Of a stretch of 64,000 nucleotides of DNA, positions 23,595 to 30,798 are shown piece by piece. Both the position numbers and the translations under genes were made by a program. The stretch lies in NCBI RefSeq assembly GCF_020037015.1, contig NZ_JAIQDE010000010.1, forward strand, positions 186,001-250,000, given 5' to 3'. The DNA comes from Corallococcus sp. AS-1-6. GTDB lineage: Bacteria > Myxococcota > Myxococcia > Myxococcales > Myxococcaceae. The notes below the pieces were generated by a model. That model ran no database searches. It saw only the letters and a program-made list of their open reading frames with translations, and was not told the DNA's origin. The number at the start of each line of letters is the position of its first letter. Within the stretch, counting starts at the first letter, position 1.

Positions 23595-24236
23595 ATGCCA
23601 GCCGTCCTCCCCCTCCACCGCTCCGCGAGTGTTGCCGCTCTCCTCGCCGTCGTTGGCTGCGGCTCGGCGACCATCGCCGGGGGCGGCAGTCCAGCGCACG
23701 CGAAGTGGGTCAGCCCCATCTTCACGACGCCAGACGGCGGGCAGATGCGCACGACCATCTACTACGGGCCCTGGCAGTGCAGTGCCGCGTTCCTATCCCG
23801 CTGCGAGTCGAAGTGCTCGGCGCAGGGGCTCCCCCTCATGGGCTGCATGTGGCTGGCCGACATCAAGGGCGACTGGCAGGGGCGATTCCTGCTGATGCCC
23901 GCTGAGGCCGGCGGACGTCTCGCCATCACCCACTGCTGCTGCGACTACCCGAAGGTGGCGGACCCTGAGAGCCTCCGAAAGGTGTGGTCACGCTCCCGCA
24001 TCCGCTTCCGCGAGGAGTGGGCGAAGGAGCTCGGCACCTGGCCGAACACGGCGGGACGAGCGTGGCCCGGGCACCACCTGCGCGACTTCCTTCATGGAGG
24101 AGATCCGACGGCGCCCGGCAACGTCTTGCCCGTCCCTGATGACGTGCACACCACCATCAACACCGAGTACCCGGCCTGCTACGCCCCCGGCGGGAAGTGG
24201 CTCACGCCGGGTCCTGAGCGCCCGTACGCGGATTGA
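23595..24236 (+). CDS. Lipoprotein with C-terminal HNH/WHH-like toxin domain (SitA-like)
   Basis: 213 residues. The signal peptide ends in lipobox LLAVVGC (Cys22). The middle is Cys-rich (WQCSAAFLSRCESKCSAQG, THCCCDY). The C-terminal 60 residues have WPGHHLRDFLHGGDPTAPGN, then NVLPVPDDVH and YPACYAPGG, a His-rich core that looks like a small nuclease-type toxin domain. A SUKH gene follows after 11 bases. Lipoprotein toxins with immunity partners are the hallmark of SitA/SitI cassettes, which move between myxobacteria by TraA/B outer-membrane exchange and are carried on Mx-alpha prophages. Membership is inferred from architecture and context. Confidence 0.65.
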   Translation: MPAVLPLHRSASVAALLAVVGCGSATIAGGGSPAHAKWVSPIFTTPDGGQMRTTIYYGPWQCSAAFLSRCESKCSAQGLPLMGCMWLADIKGDWQGRFLLMPAEAGGRLAITHCCCDYPKVADPESLRKVWSRSRIRFREEWAKELGTWPNTAGRAWPGHHLRDFLHGGDPTAPGNVLPVPDDVHTTINTEYPACYAPGGKWLTPGPERPYAD

Positions 24237-24247
24237 GGTCGGAGCCC

Positions 24248-24736
24248 ATGTCCACGCTCATGCAGCGATTGCTCGCGGAAGTTGACCAGCACCATTTCCC
24301 GAATCCTCCCGCAGCTGCCGAGGAGCTCGCGGCCTTCGAGGCACGCGTGGGCTGGAGGCTCGACGATGACCTGCGCGCCTTCTACCGGCACTGCGATGGA
24401 GCTGCCCTCTTCATGCCCTGGCCGGACACCAACTTCTGGATCCTCCCGCTCGCCCAGGTTCGCCGCGGGCGCGTGGCCATCCAGGGGCGGGACGAGGACG
24501 CGAATGGCCCCGCAACCTGGTACACGCTGGTGGACCTCCAGGACACGGACTTCGTACTGGTAGACGTGTCGCAGAAGAAGGACGGACGATATCCGCTGCG
24601 AGACGGGTACCACGGGACGTTCCCGGACCCAGTCCACAGCCGGATCATCGCATCGTCCTTCAGCGAGTTCCTGGAGAAGGCGCTGGCCAGCGGGGACGAC
24701 TACTTCTGGCTGAGCGAGAGTTCGTCGGAGGGCTGA
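24248..24736 (+). CDS. SUKH (SMI1/KNR4)-family immunity protein
   Basis: 162 residues from ATG 24248 behind GGAG. SUKH layout: PAAAEELAAFEARVGWRLDDDLRAFYRHCDG (helix and box), FMPWPDTNFWILPLAQV, TDFVLVDVSQKKDGRYPL, then a C-terminal helix SSFSEFLEKAL. It follows the lipoprotein toxin after 11 bases, the standard toxin-immunity order, and so should protect the lysogen from that toxin in the cytoplasm. The pair is followed by a hairpin (GGTTCCGGTTT/AAACCGGAACC) near 24739-24780 that probably terminates the unit. Confidence 0.78.
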   Translation: MSTLMQRLLAEVDQHHFPNPPAAAEELAAFEARVGWRLDDDLRAFYRHCDGAALFMPWPDTNFWILPLAQVRRGRVAIQGRDEDANGPATWYTLVDLQDTDFVLVDVSQKKDGRYPLRDGYHGTFPDPVHSRIIASSFSEFLEKALASGDDYFWLSESSSEG

Positions 24737-24738
24737 GC

Positions 24739-24781
24739 GGTTCCGGTTTCTCGCCGCCATTCGATAGGAAAACCGGAACCG
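24739..24781 (+). terminator. Terminator of the toxin-immunity unit
   Basis: GGTTCCGGTTT pairs perfectly with AAACCGGAACC across a loop of about 20 bases. It lies three bases after the immunity stop and nine bases before the end of the convergent methyltransferase gene, so it probably serves both directions. Confidence 0.6.
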
Positions 24782-24789
24782 GGTGCAGC

Positions 24790-25497
24790 TCAGGCGGCGC
24801 GGGCAGCCGTGATCGCGCCTGCCTCAAGACGCCGTGCGGCGGCCTCGCAGTAGCGCTCCTCCAGTTCCACACCCACGGCACGCAGCCCGAGCTGCTGCGC
24901 GGCCACCAGGGTCGCCCCGCTGCCGGCGAATGGGTCCAGGACGAGGCCGCCCGTCGGGCAGGAGCGCTCCAGCAGGTAGCTCAGCAGGTTGACCGGCTTC
25001 TCGGTGGGGTGCGTCCGCGCCCGCGCGGGCACCGGCGGGTAGCCATCGAGGACCGCTCCGTGCCGCTTCCCGGCGAGCGGCCGGCGCCTCGGGCCCGCGC
25101 CGTGGAGCACCACCTCGTAGTCCGGCGCGAAGCTGGCGGCGCAGTCACCCATGCCTCCACGGGCCTTCCACCACATCAACGCGCCCTTGATCTTCAGGTG
25201 GGCACTCGCCGCGTCGAAGAAGTCCGGCCAGCTCTCCCAGTGGCAGAAGACGAACGCGTGCAAGTCCGGCTTCAGCGCGGGACTGGCGGCGATGAGCGCC
25301 TGGCGAAAGACGCGCATGCCCTGGCGGGAGCCGTCCGCGCGGATGGCCGCGCCGCTCTTCGCCTTGGCCTCGTAGGCCATCCCGTAGGGTGGGTCGGTGA
25401 GCAGTACGTCCACGGAGCCGGACGGGAGTCCAGGCAGCACGTCGCGGCAGTCGGCGTGGAACAGGGTGATGGTGTCGGACTGGAAGTAGGGATTCAC
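24790..25497 (-). CDS. Orphan DNA adenine-N6 methyltransferase
   Basis: 235 residues from GTG 25497. The catalytic DPPY (residues 35-38, VLLTDPPYGM) precedes the SAM-binding DPFAGSG (about 188-194). This permuted order with D-P-P-Y fits a beta-class adenine N6 methyltransferase. The THPTEKP box before motif I is also present. No endonuclease partner is visible, so it is an orphan phage enzyme that could mask phage DNA from host restriction or affect regulation. The specificity cannot be read from the sequence. Confidence 0.85.
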   Translation of the reverse strand: MNPYFQSDTITLFHADCRDVLPGLPSGSVDVLLTDPPYGMAYEAKAKSGAAIRADGSRQGMRVFRQALIAASPALKPDLHAFVFCHWESWPDFFDAASAHLKIKGALMWWKARGGMGDCAASFAPDYEVVLHGAGPRRRPLAGKRHGAVLDGYPPVPARARTHPTEKPVNLLSYLLERSCPTGGLVLDPFAGSGATLVAAQQLGLRAVGVELEERYCEAAARRLEAGAITAARAA

Positions 25498-25845
25498 TCT
25501 GGGGGCCTCGTGAGGACGTGGCGCGGAGGTGCACCACACGCGCGCGTGATGCACGCGGGATGCCACTTGGCCTTGGCGGCACCTCGTCTTGACAGGGGGT
25601 TTTATCGGATTTAGATAAACATCACCGAGGGCATTCCGCCCTGGTTCACCCACCTGACACGCCCGGAGTCCCCGTGTTCGCCCCGTCGCAATCCGGAGAG
25701 AACCAACGCAAACACAGTAGAACTCACTTCGCGGCTGAGTAACGAGCAATTCAATCTGCATGAATTGCATACAGGCCCTCATTGGCATTGAGCCATGAAG
25801 GACTGTGACCACCGTATCAATACGTAACGGTGAACGAAAGGAAAA
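25498..25845. promoter_or_regulatory. 348-base divergent control region
   Basis: No gene is supported here. It contains the near-consensus promoter at 25589-25617 and a long, relatively AT-rich leader up to the PadR start at 25846, where the ribosome site is GAAAGGAAAA. The leader also contains GTATCAATAC, a 10-base palindrome at about 25814-25823, a candidate site for PadR autoregulation. Confidence 0.5.
25589..25617 (+). promoter_or_regulatory. Near-consensus sigma-70 promoter upstream of the PadR operon
   Basis: TTGACA and TAGATA are separated by exactly 17 bases. The inverted repeat TTATC...GATAA (25602-25618) overlaps the -10 element and could bind a repressor. It lies about 230 bases upstream of the PadR start, so a long leader is expected. 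Confidence 0.7.
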
Positions 25846-26163
25846 ATGATGACGACCGCGAAGTTGAGTGCGTCCGCTGCAATTCTTGCCGAGCTAATGC
25901 ACGGCGATGGTTACGGCCTTGATCTGATGGAACGTGTCACGCAACGAAGTAAGGGACAGGTCACGCTCACCTCGGGCAACACCTACCCTGCGTTGCGGCA
26001 ACTAGAGGCTGACGGCCTCGTGACGTCGAGGGAAGGCGATGCCTCGTCGGATCGAGGTGGTCGGCCCCGCGTTTACTACCGCCTCACGGCGGAGGGTAGG
26101 CGCGCAGCCACCACGCAGCAGCAAGGGCTTCTCGCGTTGCTGTTGCATCCCCAGGGAGTCTGA
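25846..26163 (+). CDS. PadR-family transcriptional regulator
   Basis: 105 residues. Winged-helix PadR features: ASAAILAELMHGDGYGLDLMERV, GNTYPALRQLEADGLVTSRE, the beta-wing GGRPRVYYRLTAEG and a trailing helix. PadR proteins usually repress their own operon and respond to small molecules or envelope stress. The gene directly precedes a membrane-protein gene after a 1-base gap, a common PadR pairing. Its composition is more AT-rich than the phage backbone. Confidence 0.8.
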   Translation: MMTTAKLSASAAILAELMHGDGYGLDLMERVTQRSKGQVTLTSGNTYPALRQLEADGLVTSREGDASSDRGGRPRVYYRLTAEGRRAATTQQQGLLALLLHPQGV

Positions 26164-26164
26164 A

Positions 26165-26878
26165 GTGAACGGAAACTCTGCGCTGTTGAGCCTGACCGAA
26201 ACTGAACGGTACGTCTTGAACCTCCGCGTGTTTCAGGAGGTGCTGGTTCGCAGCGCATTAATTGTGATTGAGTGCGAGAATCAGGCGCTCAATCTCTCGC
26301 AAAAGGAAAGGACGAAGCTCAAGCGTCGGGCTGCGCGAGCCCGACTGCTCATGATGTCGACCATCACGATCGCGCTGAGTCTCGCCACGGCAAGCACGGT
26401 GGCAAAGATGGCGGCGCAGCGGTATTGGATGTCAGTCTCAGCCGCACTCACGTGGGTGGCTTTCGGGCACTTCGTGCGCCCCGACCTCCAGCACACGTGG
26501 TGGTTCACGGGAATCCACCTGCTCCTTGCGTCGTACCCGATTTTGGACACGGGCGCTCGCATCTTCATGCGCCGCCTGATTGAGCGTCAGCGCCAGCTCC
26601 AGAGCGGCATCTTTGTTGAGCCCAACGACGTTTTCATGATCCGGGCGAGCCGCATCATCAACACGTTCTCGCTCTTCGTTCCGAGCCGAATCGCGAAGGA
26701 GGATCTTGGTGACCTCTTGGAGGTCATCAACCGTCGCCTTGCCGCTGGTGAAGAGCGCTCTGCAGTCGTCGCGCGTCTGGCTATGGGGATTTGGTATGCG
26801 TTCCTTTCTACTCTGCAATACCTCATCGGCCCGATCGTGACGCTTTTGAAGCTGCTCATGTTCTTCACGAAGAAGTAA
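26165..26878 (+). CDS. Multi-span membrane protein co-transcribed with PadR
   Basis: 237 residues from GTG 26165. There are transmembrane helices around 60-75 (MMSTITIALSLATASTV), 85-105 (YWMSVSAALTWVAFGHFV), 115-135 (WWFTGIHLLLASYPIL) and a C-terminal one (YLIGPIVTLLKLLMFF). A basic N-terminal region (SQKERTKLKRRAARARLL) precedes them. It ends at a strong bidirectional terminator, so the PadR pair is a self-contained cassette. Candidate roles are superinfection exclusion or envelope defence; none is proven. Confidence 0.6.
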   Translation: MNGNSALLSLTETERYVLNLRVFQEVLVRSALIVIECENQALNLSQKERTKLKRRAARARLLMMSTITIALSLATASTVAKMAAQRYWMSVSAALTWVAFGHFVRPDLQHTWWFTGIHLLLASYPILDTGARIFMRRLIERQRQLQSGIFVEPNDVFMIRASRIINTFSLFVPSRIAKEDLGDLLEVINRRLAAGEERSAVVARLAMGIWYAFLSTLQYLIGPIVTLLKLLMFFTKK

Positions 26879-26898
26879 AGGACAGCAAACTTGAGGCA

Positions 26899-26930
26899 GC
26901 GGCCCACCCGAAATGTTTCGGGCGGGCCGC
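26899..26930. terminator. Bidirectional terminator between cargo and late regions
   Basis: GCGGCCC-A-CCCGAAA pairs with TTTCGGG-C-GGGCCGC, giving a 14-bp stem with one mismatch and a 2-base loop. It sits between the convergent PadR operon and the end of the leftward late operon, and is the strongest hairpin in this part of the window. Confidence 0.8.
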
Positions 26931-26936
26931 GGTGCT

Positions 26937-27116
26937 TCACCCGCCGAACGTCCACCGCACGCCAGCTCCGGCCATCCGCTCGCGCTGGTTGGCTTCCGCG
27001 AAACCGAAGAGGCCTAGGTTCTGCCGGAGCCGCGCCCCACCCTCCAGACGCGTGTAGGCGCCCGTAAGGGAGGAGACGCCCGCCTGGGCCTCCAGGTAGC
27101 CGGTCCGCACCGGCAA
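26937..27116 (-). CDS. Beta-rich small protein overlapping the holin-like gene, possibly made by frameshift
   Basis: From the only in-frame start (TTG 27116) the product is 59 residues: a beta-rich sequence (GYLEAQAGVSSLTGAYTRLE, NLGLFGFAEANQ) ending in VRWTFGG, reminiscent of an outer-membrane strand. The open frame continues upstream, with no start codon, to about 27172. A decayed copy at 43394-43613 keeps that upstream frame, with almost only third-position changes. This suggests the protein is normally made as a -1 extension of the 27146-27655 product. The last gene of the late operon before the terminator. Confidence 0.5.
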   Translation of the reverse strand: MPVRTGYLEAQAGVSSLTGAYTRLEGGARLRQNLGLFGFAEANQRERMAGAGVRWTFGG

Positions 27117-27145
27117 GTCGCTCAGTACCCGCGACAGCCCCGCGG

Positions 27146-27655
27146 CTACTGCTGCCCGCGGGGCGTCGTAGGGACCGCGCCCTCCAGGGCCGCCTTCGAG
27201 GCGACGGCGCCGAGCGCGACGGAAAGAGCCTGCTCCTGCACCTTCTCCTCCGCCTTCTGCTCGCCGTGCAGCGCGGAGAACTGGAGCTTCGCGAGCGCCT
27301 GCTCGCCGGGCTTCAGCGGACGCCAGCCGTTCGCCTTCATCCAGTTGTCAATGACCTCCAGGCCCTTGGCCGCCTTGTCCGCGAGGTTCTCCTCCGGGTC
27401 CTCGGCGGCGATGTCCTCGACGACATGGAAGGCGTGGTAGGCGCCCAGGGCGATGCGCCGCTTGCGCCGCTCGGTGAGCCAGGTGCCGCCGGCGAAGAGG
27501 CCGATGACGGCGGTGGCGATGCCCACCAGCCCGGCGCCGATGGCCTCGGCCGTCGTCCAGGACGTTGCGGCGGTGCTGGTGGACGCCTGGGCAAGGGCCA
27601 CCGGCGCGGAGAGGATGACCGCGAGGCACGCGGCCAGGGTGAGACGCTTCTTCAT
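27146..27655 (-). CDS. Signal-bearing membrane protein, holin-like (lysis)
   Basis: 169 residues from ATG 27655. A signal-like N-terminus (KKRLTLAACLAVILSAPVALA) is followed by a transmembrane helix (IGAGLVGIATAVIGLFAGG), a basic patch (TERRKRRIALG) and a long soluble helical region (VEDIAAEDPEENLADKAAKG). This order resembles LLH-type phage holins. It lies at the distal end of the late operon with other lysis genes. Its C-terminal end (VPTTPRGQQ) overlaps a second frame described in the previous entry. Confidence 0.55.
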   Translation of the reverse strand: MKKRLTLAACLAVILSAPVALAQASTSTAATSWTTAEAIGAGLVGIATAVIGLFAGGTWLTERRKRRIALGAYHAFHVVEDIAAEDPEENLADKAAKGLEVIDNWMKANGWRPLKPGEQALAKLQFSALHGEQKAEEKVQEQALSVALGAVASKAALEGAVPTTPRGQQ

Positions 27656-27729
27656 GGTGTTGCTCCTTCTGGGGTGTGGGGCTCCCGGGAGCGCCCCGGG
27701 CAGGCGCCGGCAGCTGCCGGACGAATGCG

Positions 27730-28053
27730 TCAGGTGGCCGCGGGGACCTCGACGCCCGACTTCATCGCTTTCGCGCGCAGAGCCAGCGCTTTCGGCAGCC
27801 ACAGCTCGCCCTCGGCGCCGAACTTCCACACGCCACGCTCGTCCAGGGGCTCGCCCAGCTCCTCCGAGCAGATGCGCATGAAGTCGAAGGCCAGGTCGTA
27901 GTGGCTCGGGTGGACGAAGTGCCGGAGCGTGAAGGACGCGGTGTTCCTCCCGTTGTACGGAGTGCTCGCTTTGGCGACGTCCTCACGGATGGCCGTCCGG
28001 AACCGCTCAAGCAACTGTTCGCGACCGGTGCGGGGCTTCGTGGTGGCGTTCAT
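27730..28053 (-). CDS. Late phage protein, unknown
   Basis: 107 residues. The basic helical N-terminus (REQLLERFRTAIREDVAKA) is followed by a globular part (HFVHPSHYDLAFDFMRICSE, GEPLDERGVWKFGAEGELWL). No signal or membrane segment. It lies in the leftward late operon among lysis genes. Unrecognised. Confidence 0.55.
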   Translation of the reverse strand: MNATTKPRTGREQLLERFRTAIREDVAKASTPYNGRNTASFTLRHFVHPSHYDLAFDFMRICSEELGEPLDERGVWKFGAEGELWLPKALALRAKAMKSGVEVPAAT

Positions 28054-28117
28054 TCAGGTGCTCCTAGTGGTGCTTCGGGGAGGCCGAGGGATGGATGGCC
28101 GAAGCTGGAGGAAGGCG

Positions 28118-28594
28118 TCAGACGCGCGGCATCCAGTTCCACTTGCCGGCCTCGGGTGCCTCGGTGGGGGCCTGGGACACGTTGCTCGCCGTGAACGGCA
28201 GGAAGCGGGGCGGCTTCACCAGGAGTTCCATGGTGCCGTCGTCGTTGACCGCGGTGATGTCCGCCGCGCACACCACCTCGTCGCGCTGGTAGTGGACGGC
28301 CCGGCCCACGCTGGGCTTCTGGCCCGGCGGCACCATCGGGGCGCCCTTCACGGACGCCACCGGCGTGTTGATGGCCTCGGCGACCGCGAGCCAGCCGGCG
28401 CGCACCAGCGCGGAGCACTTCTCGAACGGCGGCAACTCGGCGCCCGTCACCGCGGAGCGCCCGCCGGTGACACTGCCATAGCAGGTGTAGAGCGTGAGGG
28501 CGGTGGCAAGCTTGCCGGGATTGGCCTGGGCCAGGGCCTTCTCGGCGGCTTCGACGAGCGCGGCGGGCGGCGTGTACGGCGCGGGGCTGGACAT
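28118..28594 (-). CDS. Late phage protein, unknown
   Basis: 158 residues. The helical N-terminal half (AALVEAAEKALAQANPGKLA) leads to a beta-rich region (GRAVHYQRDEVVCAADITAV, DGTMELLVKPPRFLP) resembling a small SH3-like or beta-barrel phage domain. No signal peptide. It lies between the lytic transglycosylase and the holin-like gene. Function unknown. Confidence 0.55.
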   Translation of the reverse strand: MSSPAPYTPPAALVEAAEKALAQANPGKLATALTLYTCYGSVTGGRSAVTGAELPPFEKCSALVRAGWLAVAEAINTPVASVKGAPMVPPGQKPSVGRAVHYQRDEVVCAADITAVNDDGTMELLVKPPRFLPFTASNVSQAPTEAPEAGKWNWMPRV

Positions 28595-28640
28595 GCAGAT
28601 GCTCCTGATGGTGCTGCGGGTTGGACTGTGAGATGGCGGG

Positions 28641-28727
28641 TCAGCGGCGCGGCAGCCAGCGCGGGTGGTCGCACTGGCCCAGGCGCTTCCCGCACAGCCG
28701 GCAGTGGGGCGGGCGTCCCATGCTCAT
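28641..28727 (-). CDS. 28-residue zinc-finger-like microprotein
   Basis: Only 28 residues from an ATG that overlaps the upstream stop (ATGA). It contains HCRLCGKRLGQCDHPRW, with three Cys and two His, enough for one zinc site. The stop-start overlap supports translation. Such microproteins are common in GC-rich phages; role unknown. Confidence 0.4.
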   Translation of the reverse strand: MSMGRPPHCRLCGKRLGQCDHPRWLPRR

Positions 28728-29266
28728 GACTCCAGCGACGCTTCGGCGGGGGCCCACTGCGCGCGACGCCGGAGGACATCCCGGCCGTAGTCGCCACCGG
28801 ACGTCAGCGCGTCGGCGGCGGCACGGCGCTGCTCCATCAGCTTCGCCAGGTCCCCGCCCACCGTGATGGCATCGGCCGCCCGGCGCACCTTGCCGACGCC
28901 CGCGTTGTAGGCGGCGAGCGCCAGGTGCACGTCCTTGAGCGAGTCCAGGTACGAGCGCAGCAGCAGCGCGCCGTAGAGGATGTTGTACGCGGGCAGCTTC
29001 CACAGGTGTTTCCCGGTACTGTCGGACGCGACCAGGAAGCCCGGGTGGAAGCGATCATCCACCTGCATGAGTCCGCGCCCGTGCCCCTTGTCCCCGGTGC
29101 CGGCTGGGCCCCTCGGCGTGAGCGCGAGCCCTCCGCGCGACTCGCGGTCGCACATGCCCGCCAGCAGGTATGGGCACAGGCGCGTCACCGTAGACGCAGC
29201 GAGCAGTTCGCGGCTCCACTGCGCCAGATGCTTCGGCAGGTGCTGCTCCAGATCAGTCAGGGTCAC
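28724..29266 (-). CDS. Lytic transglycosylase endolysin
   Basis: 180 residues from GTG 29266. SLT/goose-lysozyme-like fold: catalytic Glu42 in CDRESRGG, the GRGLMQVDDRFHPGF box, then AYNILYGALLLRSYL and LALAAYNAGVGKVRRA. It cleaves peptidoglycan glycan strands during host lysis. No signal peptide, so release depends on the neighbouring holin-like membrane proteins. It overlaps genes on both sides by 4 bases. Confidence 0.88.
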   Translation of the reverse strand: MTLTDLEQHLPKHLAQWSRELLAASTVTRLCPYLLAGMCDRESRGGLALTPRGPAGTGDKGHGRGLMQVDDRFHPGFLVASDSTGKHLWKLPAYNILYGALLLRSYLDSLKDVHLALAAYNAGVGKVRRAADAITVGGDLAKLMEQRRAAADALTSGGDYGRDVLRRRAQWAPAEASLES

Positions 29267-29619
29267 GACGTCACCACCTTCGGGAAGCGGGCGCGGTACC
29301 AGCGGCGCCACAGAGGGTGCACGGCGAAGACGGCGCAGCCGACGAGAGCGGAGTACGAGCCCTTCGCGGCGAAGTAGGCGAACCACGCCACCTCCTTGCC
29401 GACGAAGTAGAGGGCCGCCATCCGGAAGCACTCGACGGAGGGGACGGGCCGCGCAGCCTCCGCCTCGGCCATGCGAGACGAGACGGAGGCATGGTGAAAG
29501 CCGAGCGCCACTGCCAGCGCGCCCAGCCACTCCAGAGCGTCCGCGCGCGTGACGAGGTTGACGGCGATGAGGACAACGTAGACGACGGCCGCCTCCAGGT
29601 GCCAGGTGCGAAGCTTCAT
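29263..29619 (-). CDS. Membrane protein, holin candidate
   Basis: 118 residues with about three hydrophobic segments: LEAAVVYVVLIAVNLV, LEWLGALAVALGFHHA and ALYFVGKEVAWFAYFAA. The C-terminus is basic (WRRWYRARFPK). It is directly upstream of and overlaps the endolysin gene, the classic holin position. Function inferred from topology and context. Confidence 0.6.
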   Translation of the reverse strand: MKLRTWHLEAAVVYVVLIAVNLVTRADALEWLGALAVALGFHHASVSSRMAEAEAARPVPSVECFRMAALYFVGKEVAWFAYFAAKGSYSALVGCAVFAVHPLWRRWYRARFPKVVTS

Positions 29620-29729
29620 CGTGCAGACTCGATAGGTGCCGGAGTCGAAGGCCCGCAGGCTCGCCACGCGGCCATGGCCATGGCCACACACGCGGCAAGC
29701 ACGTGCACGGCGAAGAGGGCGAGGCTCAC
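29616..29729 (-). CDS. 37-residue membrane microprotein, spanin-like candidate
   Basis: From a GTG overlapping the upstream stop (GTGA). One hydrophobic helix (SLALFAVHVLAACVAMAMAA) with an LAAC sequence, then a short polar tail ending PIESAR, whose stop overlaps the next gene. LAAC could be a lipobox, as in small outer-membrane spanins, but the N-terminus lacks positive charge. It lies inside the lysis cassette. Confidence 0.4.
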   Translation of the reverse strand: MSLALFAVHVLAACVAMAMAAWRACGPSTPAPIESAR

Positions 29730-30283
29730 CGGCGCCTCGTGGAGGAACCGGGCTCGGGCGCGTCCTGGATGGACTGGTGCTGGGCGGGCGCCTGGGCCTG
29801 GACGAACCAGCGTCCGCAGTCGCGCAGCCCAGCGAGCCCCAGCAGGCCAACGACGACGCCCACCACCCACAGCGCCCCAGCCTGACGGGAGTTGCGGTGC
29901 TCCTGCGCGTCCTGGCGCTCCCGGATGGCGGGGATGGCCTCCACCGCAACACCGTGGGCGGCAGAGGACTTCTCCAGCGCCTCCACCTTCGCCGCCAGTC
30001 CCGGCACCGCGCCGACGGCCGGCGCGTGCTCCGTCACGCGCCGGTCCACCTCCATGATGCGGTCTTCCAAGCGGCGCACCTGCTCGGCGGTGGCCATGCG
30101 CTCGCCGACACTGCGCACCTCCGTCTGAACGCCCTCCATGAGCCGGTGGAGGTCCACCGCCATCCGCTCGGCCGCCTTGAGGGCAGTACCGGCGCGCTCG
30201 TTCGTCGCCTCCTGCTGAGCAGCGAGCCGGGCGAGGTCCTCGCGGACGGTGTTGTCGGGGGTACGGCGGGGAGCGGGGGGCAT
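29726..30283 (-). CDS. Coiled-coil protein with C-terminal membrane helix (lysis accessory)
   Basis: 185 residues. A long coiled coil (about 15-130: ATNERAGTALKAAERMAVDL, AEQVRRLEDRIMEVDRR) is followed by one membrane helix (GALWVVGVVVGLLGLAGL) and a short polar tail. It is similar in shape to XhlA-type lysis proteins or inner-membrane spanins. First gene of the lysis cluster, overlapping the 37-residue gene. Confidence 0.55.
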   Translation of the reverse strand: MPPAPRRTPDNTVREDLARLAAQQEATNERAGTALKAAERMAVDLHRLMEGVQTEVRSVGERMATAEQVRRLEDRIMEVDRRVTEHAPAVGAVPGLAAKVEALEKSSAAHGVAVEAIPAIRERQDAQEHRNSRQAGALWVVGVVVGLLGLAGLRDCGRWFVQAQAPAQHQSIQDAPEPGSSTRRR

Positions 30284-30435
30284 ACCGCCGCATGGTCAAC
30301 GGTCGCGTGGACAGCGTCCGGTCCCCCGCCATTCACGCCCAGGTAGGGGCAAAACCGCCCCATCTATTCGGTAGCGCAATACCCATGCGACGCTTCCTGC
30401 TTTGCGAGCCCTCAGGCCGCTTCAAGGGGACCCCC

Positions 30436-30795
30436 ATGGCATTGCGTTACGACCCGTCTGTGATTCAGGAGCATGCGGAGGACTTGTACAGCCGAGCGTC
30501 GCGCCTCGTTGTGCTGTATGGTTTTATGGGCATCGTCGTCGGCGCGGCGATTGGATTCATCCTTAGCGCCTCTGCTGACGACCTGCGGCCAGTGGCCCTC
30601 ACGGGAGGGGCCATCATCGGCGTTCTCATCGGCGTCAGCATGGGAAGAAGCCGCGCCTTCGCGTTGGAACTACAGGCCCAGATGGCCCTGTGCCAGGTCG
30701 CCATCGAGGCGAACACCCGGCGCGCTGCTGAGGCGGCCGAAGCCGACGCTGGCCAGCGGCAGGAAGCGCAGCCCCCGCTTCAGCAGGCGGGCTGA
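30436..30795 (+). CDS. Two-helix membrane protein, + strand insert
   Basis: 119 residues from ATG 30436; the frame is open further upstream, but this start fits the first helix. Two transmembrane helices (LVVLYGFMGIVVGAAIGFIL and PVALTGGAIIGVLIGVSMG) are separated by a short acidic loop, then a cytoplasmic helix. It is on the strand opposite to the late operon, between lysis and tail genes, so it is an independently expressed insert. It could be an exclusion protein. Confidence 0.5.
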   Translation: MALRYDPSVIQEHAEDLYSRASRLVVLYGFMGIVVGAAIGFILSASADDLRPVALTGGAIIGVLIGVSMGRSRAFALELQAQMALCQVAIEANTRRAAEAAEADAGQRQEAQPPLQQAG

Positions 30796-30798
30796 CGC

